A stretch of 64,000 nt of DNA from assembly GCA_009746045.1 (NCBI GenBank), contig RPFO01000034.1, positions 3,763,681 through 3,827,680 on the forward strand, written 5' to 3'. Position numbers and translations under genes: made by a program. Within the stretch, counting starts at the first letter, position 1, and each line of letters starts with the position of its first letter. Source of the stretch: Mesostigma viride (lineage: Eukaryota > Streptophyta > Mesostigmatophyceae > Mesostigmatales > Mesostigmataceae). The notes below the pieces were generated by a model, which ran no database searches, was not told the DNA's origin, and saw only the letters and a list, made by a program, of their open reading frames with translations. Shown here in pieces: positions 57,451-64,000 of this stretch.

Positions 57451-60400
57451 CGGTGACTCGCGAATGATCCCGGGACCTGCAGGTTGCACCCTCGCGTTGA
57501 TCATGTCCAACACAGTTTTTCCCTGGAATGAAATGCATCAACGACATTGAGCTTGACGGGATTAATACACAGCAGCAGCAACAATCACAATACCAGGAAA
57601 AGAAGCGAAATTGACAGGTGCAGAGGATGGATAAGCAACTCACCAGGGTCCGACGTTGCTCGTCAGTGAAATCATCCCGACGTCGAATCTCGTTCACCAA
57701 CGACTGCAGGTATTCGATCTGTTCCTCAACCGAGTGTACATCGCCACGACAAAATGCCTCCGCCGCGCGCACGTAGGCCAATGTCGCACCGGGTTCGCAC
57801 GCAACATCCTGCAAAAGACAATGAACGCCCATTAATGAAAAATCAACAAAGTTTAATCCAATATACGTTGTTACCCTTTGGAGAAACAACAAATATAAAG
57901 ACCACACGTGGTAAACAAATATGGCCACACCTCAGCATTGCCGTTTTGTCTCCCATGCACCGAAGACTGACGCCCCTGTCGCCGGTTCACCATCTTCTGC
58001 AACGTCCTCACCTGCAAGCATGAAGGCCATAAATAGGGAATCAATTGCATAGGTGTCATCTTCACACGAAATAAAGCAACAACAAAAGACAGGAAGATCC
58101 AATGCAAATAACAAAAGAAATGTGCGATTGGAGACTGGACTATCCCAGAACTAAAAAAACTGTGATAATACCAGCTTACCGCCATGTCTCGTTGCATGAT
58201 CGTTTCAGGATCACTTGCATGCAACTTCCACCGCCGTACTTCATCCAATAGCGACTCCAGCCGGGCAATCTTCTCTTCCACAGACATCACCGTATCACGA
58301 GAGAAGCTTTTTGCAAGATCCACAAAGTCAACAGCCATTTTGAAATCCCGCGGGTCCACGTCCTGCATCGATACACGACAGAGCAAAAGTGACACATCAA
58401 AATTAATTAGAATCCAACATTCAAGTCCCACGCTCCAACGTAGGTAGCTTCTTGCAAATGTCACACGTGGTTGCTTTTTGCAAGTCCTCTTCCTTTGCAA
58501 AGAAAGGTGTAAAACTCCCACAATAACGTGGCAAATCATGCAGCATCAAAAAAAGGAAATAAAATCACACACAACATGCTGATGCACTCAACAAAGCACA
58601 CACCGCACTATCCAATCATGCATAACAGGACACAGTGCCAGCACAACTAACCACACATGCCGGCGTCCCCCCTCGTGCTGCAACGGGATGCGCAACCTCT
58701 TGTGCTGCCACCACAGCTGGTCGCACACGCAGAGGCACCTTGCCATGTGGCGTGGTCGCTACAGATCCAGACTGTAAGCGCTGCTGTTGTACCTCATCCA
58801 AATCTGACCATTTTCGATTCCAGTAACGCAGTGCGTCCTTCAGCCTTCTCATCTGCACCGAGGAAAGCAACAGGCACAAAACGAGAAACCGTTATTAGCA
58901 TACACCAACATGTATCCAAATGGCACCCACCGCATGCAGCCATGAAAGAAACATCAAAGTGAGATCAAAGGATGCACACACAACCACTTACTGCTGCATC
59001 GACACTCTCGGCGGGAAATCTTTTCTCCTGTTCCAACGCATTCAACATATGCTGGATGCGCGCCAGCCGTTCCCAGACATTCGCAGCTCCCGTGAAAGCC
59101 GCGTCCACAAACTCTGACGCTGTTTCAAATCGGGTCACATCTACCTGCACACCAACCAGTAGAGCATAACAACACAGCAAAGTGAGGAGGTCACAATTAA
59201 TTAAAGACTGCGAGAGCCTACCAAGATGGACTCACATCCAATCAGAGAGCTATATATATAAAGAACCTTAGCAACGCTAAAATAAAAACACACCATCATC
59301 ACAGCTGATGCACCCATTCGTGGTTCGTCCACCGCCGATCCTGGCTGCAATGCCACCGTCCCATTCGGCGCATGTTCAGGAATGGCCATCAGTGTCGCAC
59401 ACGCAGCCACCCCCACTTGTGTCGGTGCAGTCGGTTGCAGCACCTGGACGTCTCCTTGTGCAGTTTCTGCCACCTGACCTCCACTCCTCTCCATCCAATA
59501 CCGCAACAGCTCCTTCAGCTGTGCGACCTGCAGCTCACCACCGTACAAACCGTACAAATAATATATATCAATCGCATGTTATACATTACACATTTTGTAG
59601 AAAGCAACATCCTGACAATCCAATAACAAAAGCAAGCAGTTACCAATGAAGCATTTCCACGGTGCACGCAACACCACTCACCGCAGGTTCATAGTCCGCA
59701 CCATAGAGCACGTCGCGTCGTCCCTCCACTATCCGCAGGTAATGCTCGACCGTCACCAAGCGCTCCCCCACAGTTCCATCGCATGCCAGGGCAGCTTCCA
59801 GAAACGAGGAAGCACTTTGGAACTTCCTCCCAGCAACCTGCGCTGACACCCAATGACAAAGGAAGGAAAAATAGGGAACCTTAGCCATAGTCCACAGTGG
59901 TCCCTTGCAAAGGTGAAGCAAATCCTACTACCTTCATTGACGTAGTCCAAAACAAACTCACCACCGTTGAAACTGATGCACCCGCTTGTGCAGGGATGCC
60001 CATCGGTGTCGGCCACGTACTAACTTCCGGTTGTGCAGGCACACCCACCGGGGCCGTTGTCATGGTGTCACATCCCTGCCTTTCCATCTGGACGCGCAGT
60101 GTTTCCCAATACCGCAGATTGTTCTGGATGCTAGTAACCTGCCACGAGGCAACCACCATAATGAAGCAGAGCGACCACTCAGTAAAACTCAGAACTAAAA
60201 CTGCATCGCCTTTACTGCACAGATCAAGTTCTCTTGATAAATGATGAACAGTTAATCCTCCTGTGCGGCATTATGTCAAACACCAAGCAATTGCATAATC
60301 ACTGCAGCTCAACTTACCGCCATGCAGTAGTCATCCCATGAAAACTCCGATTTCCGAACGTGCAGTATACCCATCATAAACTGCAGAGTCGCCATGCATT

Positions 60401-61294
60401 GTACAGGATCGCCAACCAATGCGGTTGCAGCTTGGACAAACCCGTGTGCCCAGTACCCAGCGACCTCCGCCTGCACAAAAGGATCGCAAGAAGTTCAAAA
60501 CCACTTATGTGCATTGAGAATGCCAAATAGTATCATCAAAACCAACAAAACAACTCACACTAAAGCAAGGTAAGAAGATGAGTCATCAAGCAACTCACAC
60601 TAAAGCAAGGTAAGAAGATGAGTCATCAAGCAAAAGCGTAACCTACCAACAGCGTTTCCGAAGCGCTCCTTGGCCAAGGCACGACAGGACCCACCCTTGC
60701 CTGCAGCATTAGCATCTGCAAGAGAAAGACAGAGAACAACACACCATCAAGCAACGCTCGATGTTAGTTTTAGCATGCCGCATATGTCACTGACACAAGC
60801 TCAGCAAAGTGACCACGAACACAACCCCATCACACTGCACTCACCGCATAATAAATGTTGTCACTGAACTTGTCTGGCGCCGCGTTCACCAACTCGTCGA
60901 TTTTACCTCGGACAAAGGCCACCCAGGCAGATGGATTCCCAACTAAGCAGTCGGCTTGTTCTACGCACAAGTACGCCCGAGGCCGAGGGTCCCCACCACG
61001 AGCCATAGCGCACGGTGGCAACCCCCCGCCTATGGGATCCCGACGTGGATGCCAAGGAGTTGCAGATGATTGCGCTCTGCTTGCTTGAAGCTCAGGTGCA
61101 GGTGCAAGTGGAACTGCAGCTGCAGGTGAAGCCATCGCGTGACACGGCGATACCAATGGCTGTGGGGACGATGCGGCGCATGGTGATGCTGGTGAACGTG
61201 CAGCGAGGCTTGGGCCTGACCCTCGAGTCGAAGTTGTTGCGACACGTGGCGATCCACATGTGCATGAAGCTTGGGCATCCGATCCACGTGGTGC
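57451..61294 (-). CDS. RepHel N-terminal extension: six alternating pairs of helical-repeat exons
   Basis: Exons are 61294-60845, 60715-60647, 60470-60318, 60138-59962, 59837-59682, 59527-59294, 59144-58992, 58852-58655, 58362-58180, 58011-57931, 57808-57644 and 57522-57451, all GT-AG and all phase 0 at both ends. Two types alternate. Type B (about 50-60 residues) has a pattern of FVxAA, then ERLxxxxxML and an acidic end (for example ASEFVDAAF, WERLARIQHMLN). Type A starts VxxLKxxLRYW (VTSIQNNLRYW, VAQLKELLRYW, MRRLKDALRYW) and tails into a Pro/Ala/Val-rich linker. The first B exon also has a long Ala/Pro/Ser-rich leader. I recognise no named domain. The pattern suggests an all-helical repeat array, perhaps for protein contacts or oligomerisation. 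Confidence 0.65.
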
Positions 61295-61493
61295 CTGGGC
61301 ATGGCGCAAAGAGGACAGATATCGGTGAAGCAAGACGGACCGACCCATTACATAATATAATCGTGCTACAATCAACATCATAACATCCTTTGCCACTAGC
61401 AACAACCAGCTTACACATGAATTAAAGAAAGAAATTTTTTTCTAAAGGTTCATTTTACATCTGGCCAGCACGTAGGATGCTTCATTCACCCAC

Positions 61494-64000
61494 CTGTGTC
61501 TTCCTCCTCCTGCGCCGGTGCTGTTGTGAAGATACACGTTCGTACCTGGGCACACCCTGCCATGACAGTACATGATACACGAATACAAATCATGTACAGG
61601 TTATCTAACACGTGTGAGTAAATGCACACGAGTATGCTTGAGGGGCACTATCACGAGTATGCTTAAGGTGCCTCAACTCCACACCAGCAACTCAACGGAT
61701 GTGCATCACACATGCAATTAAAAAAAACAGACATGCAGAAACATACACAGCAGCTCTCGTCCCAATCTCCCGTCACATCGATACGTTCGCCCATGTCGGA
61801 ATCGCCGCCCTGTGGATGACACCAATGCACGGCAGCAAGGCACCAACCATGGTCAGAAACGCCGTTCCCACACAAAGGCATCAGCAAAACATACGATCAT
61901 GTGCAGAATGTCAATATAGTAGCATCAAGCGGTTGCGTTGTTTCCATTTGGCCGAATCGACCGTCGCAGCGAAGACATAGCGTAGCAAGGGTCTGCGTTT
62001 CATTTTCTTAGCCGTGCAGGACGCCATCTTCATGGTCCTTCGGGTTTCCCGTGTCAACGTCTGTTGCCAGAGGATCTGTGATGCTTTTTTCTGGAATATA
62101 CTGGGCGGTGAAAGCCCCTGTGGATGCTTGCCTGGTCATGAGTTTAGGGCGTCATTTACTGCTGTACTCGCTGACATTCATGGTGCTTACTGCGTAAGAT
62201 AATCTGCCTTGCTTCGCGCGTGGATTTTCACTGGGCTGAAGAGCGCGTCTGGTAACATGTTTTCGTGGTGTATAAGGTGATCAATCAACCATTTGTTCAT
62301 AGAACTGGTTGTCTCCTTGATAGAAGGTGTGACAGTAGAAGGTGTTTTATATTTCTTCATCAAGCAAGTCAAAAGTAATCTCCACTGGCTTACAACCTGA
62401 ATCTTGCATTGCTGGGTCTGCTGTGTTCCTGTCTCATTGTGCAGGCTATCCCCTTGGTTGACCAACCAGGTGATTTGTGGTGCCAGCGGGGCCATATTGG
62501 TTTTCTTCTCATTTTCCATCCGTGGCAACGGACCGCATGGGCGGGCGGGAGGGCAGAGAGGTCAGGGCAGGCCAGGCCAGGCGAGGCAGGAAAGGCTGCA
62601 AGGGTATGCAGCACAGGTAGGCTGGCAGGCAAGGGCCATGGGGCATGAGCCATGGGGCTTGAGCTACGAGCCTTGCGGCATGGGGTTTGGGGATGGGGCA
62701 AACAGGAGGGCATCCACATGATTAGGGGCCAGACAGCAATCAGGGGCACCGCGGGCCCACTTATGCATGCCAGCCACCCCACCAACCCACGCACGCATGC
62801 CAGCCACCCCCATGCCCACGCACGCATGCCAGCCACATCCCCCCCCCCCACAAACCCACTTATGCATGCCAGCCACCCCCCACACCCACGTACGCATGCC
62901 AGCCACCCCCCACACCCACGCACGCATGGCAGCCACCCCACGAACCCAGGCACGCATGCCAGCCCCCCCCTCAAGCCACGCATGCATGGCAGCCCCCCCC
63001 CACACCCACGCATGCATGCCACTCCCCCCCACACCCACGCACGCATGCCAGCCACCCCCCATACCCACCTACGCCCCCCCCACACCCACGCACGCATGCC
63101 AGCCCCCCCCCTCATGTATGCATGCATGCCAGCCACCCCAGAAACCCACGCTTGGATGCCAGCCCCCCCCACATGCATGCATGCATGCCAGCCCCCCCCC
63201 ACACCCACGCACCCATGTAAGCCCCCCCACACACTCACGCATGCATGCCAGCCACCCCACAAACCCACGCAGGCATGCCAGCCAGCCCCGACACCCAGGT
63301 ACGCATGCCAGCCACCCGCCACACCCACGCACACATGGCAGCCGCCCCACAAACCCATGCACGCATGCCAGCCCCCCCTAAACCCACGCATGCATGGCAG
63401 CTCCCCACCACACCCACGAATGCATGCCAGCCCCCCCCCACACCCACGCACCCATGCCAGCCACCCCACAAACCCACGCATGCATGCCAGCCACCCCCCA
63501 CATGCACGCATGCATGCCAGCCACCCCCCGCATGCACGTGCATGCTAGCCACCCCCCACACCCACGTACGCATGCCAGCCACCCCCCACACCCACGCACG
63601 CACGGCAGCCACCCCCCACACCCACGCACGCATGCCAGCCCGCCCCCCCACCCACGCACGCATGCCAGCCTGCCCCGCCCCACATGCATGCATGGCAGCT
63701 CCCCCCCACACCCTCGCATGCATGGAAGCCCCCCCACAAACCCACGCATGCATGCCAGCCACCCCACAAACCCATGCATGCATGCCAGCCACTCCCACAC
63801 CCACGCACGCATTCCAGCCCGCCCCGCCCCACATGCATGCATGGCAGCTCCCCCCCACACCCTCGCATGCATGGCACCCACCCCACAAACCCACGCATGC
63901 ATGCCAGCCACCCCCCACATGCACGCACGCATACCTCCTCGCACAAGTCTTCCTCCCCTGGCAAAGGTATCTCGCAGTCTCCATCGTACATCGGTTCTCC
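61494..64000 (-). CDS. Short acidic and basic exons at the upstream end of the RepHel frame (continues beyond window)
   Basis: Exons are 64000-63935 (continues out of the window; GEPMYDGDCEIP...GEEDLCEE), 61809-61747 (GGDSDMGERIDVTGDWDESCC, 21 codons) and 61556-61494 (GVPRYERVSSQQHRRRRRKT, 21 codons). Donors are GTATGC, GTATGT and GTGGGT. All are phase 0. The first two resemble each other (acidic with Cys near the end) and the third has an Arg run that could be a nuclear signal. Short exons of this kind are supported mainly by borders, phase and the absence of stops, so they are less certain than the later exons. Confidence 0.5.
61923..63934 (-). repeat. Inverted partial macro-unit (c segment and satellite) inside a RepHel intron
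   Basis: Reverse complement of the array sequence. The satellite runs from 63934 to about 62760, followed by the c segment from the CCGCGGTGCCCCTGA junction to a break at about 61923, after a match to GAAACAACGCAACCG. It includes the 21-bp insertion seen in macro-unit 4. It almost exactly fills the intron between the exons at 64000-63935 and 61809-61747, and the satellite starts at the splice donor itself. Confidence 0.85.

Overview
This is a nuclear window from a GC-rich, intron-rich eukaryote, most likely a green alga. Three things support that. The only clear host gene opens with a chloroplast-transit-like leader rich in Ala, Arg, Ser and Val. Its multi-exon body keeps canonical GT-AG introns in phase throughout. 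A TGTAA-type signal, the usual green-algal poly(A) signal, lies downstream of its stop. I cannot name the species. Most of the window is repeats and mobile DNA.

Layout. 1-896 is a LINE fragment on the minus strand (end of the endonuclease and the linker towards the reverse transcriptase, one frameshift). 1257-9198 is a complete ten-exon minus-strand gene for a CobW/ZNG1-type GTP-dependent metallochaperone of about 486 residues, with two separate His-rich exons. Its introns hold several private minisatellites. 9199-11414 is intergenic, with a second LINE remnant. 11414-29300 is a head-to-tail array of four complete macro-units of about 4.0-4.9 kb plus the start of a fifth. Each unit begins near a GC hairpin and carries a block of a G-rich satellite of about 30 bp (TGGCATGCGTGCGTGGGTG type). 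The fifth unit is interrupted by about 2 kb (29300-31271) and resumes at 31272. 32.4-34.4 kb is more satellite in both orientations.

34.9 kb to the right edge is dominated by one very large Helitron-like element read on the minus strand. Its RepHel reading frame can be followed through more than 20 exons. From the right edge it runs through acidic and basic short exons, then six alternating pairs of helical exons that form a repeat array (61294-57451). Next come an acidic/basic exon, the Helitron N-terminal zinc-finger exon (55867-55440), the HUH Rep domain (52254-50351), a Pif1-type helicase (48057-46119) and an acidic tail ending at 44603. About 2,680 residues are visible if all exons belong to one protein, and the start lies outside the window. 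Immediately downstream on the same strand is a second gene (39449-34918). It encodes four tandem modules that I read as ubiquitin-specific-protease (peptidase C19) folds. Modules 2 and 4 keep the Cys and His boxes; modules 1 and 3 have lost both. I know of no described Helitron carrying such a gene.

The helicase end, a satellite of about 183 bp and the start of the protease gene occur twice (39405-43523 and 43648-47761), almost identical and separated by a 124-base N run. This looks like an assembly or haplotype duplication. Several one-base frameshifts near homopolymers differ between the copies, so apparent breaks in these genes may be sequencing error. Introns of both the host gene and the Helitron gene are loaded with minisatellites, and the same satellite and macro-unit families occur in the array and inside Helitron introns.
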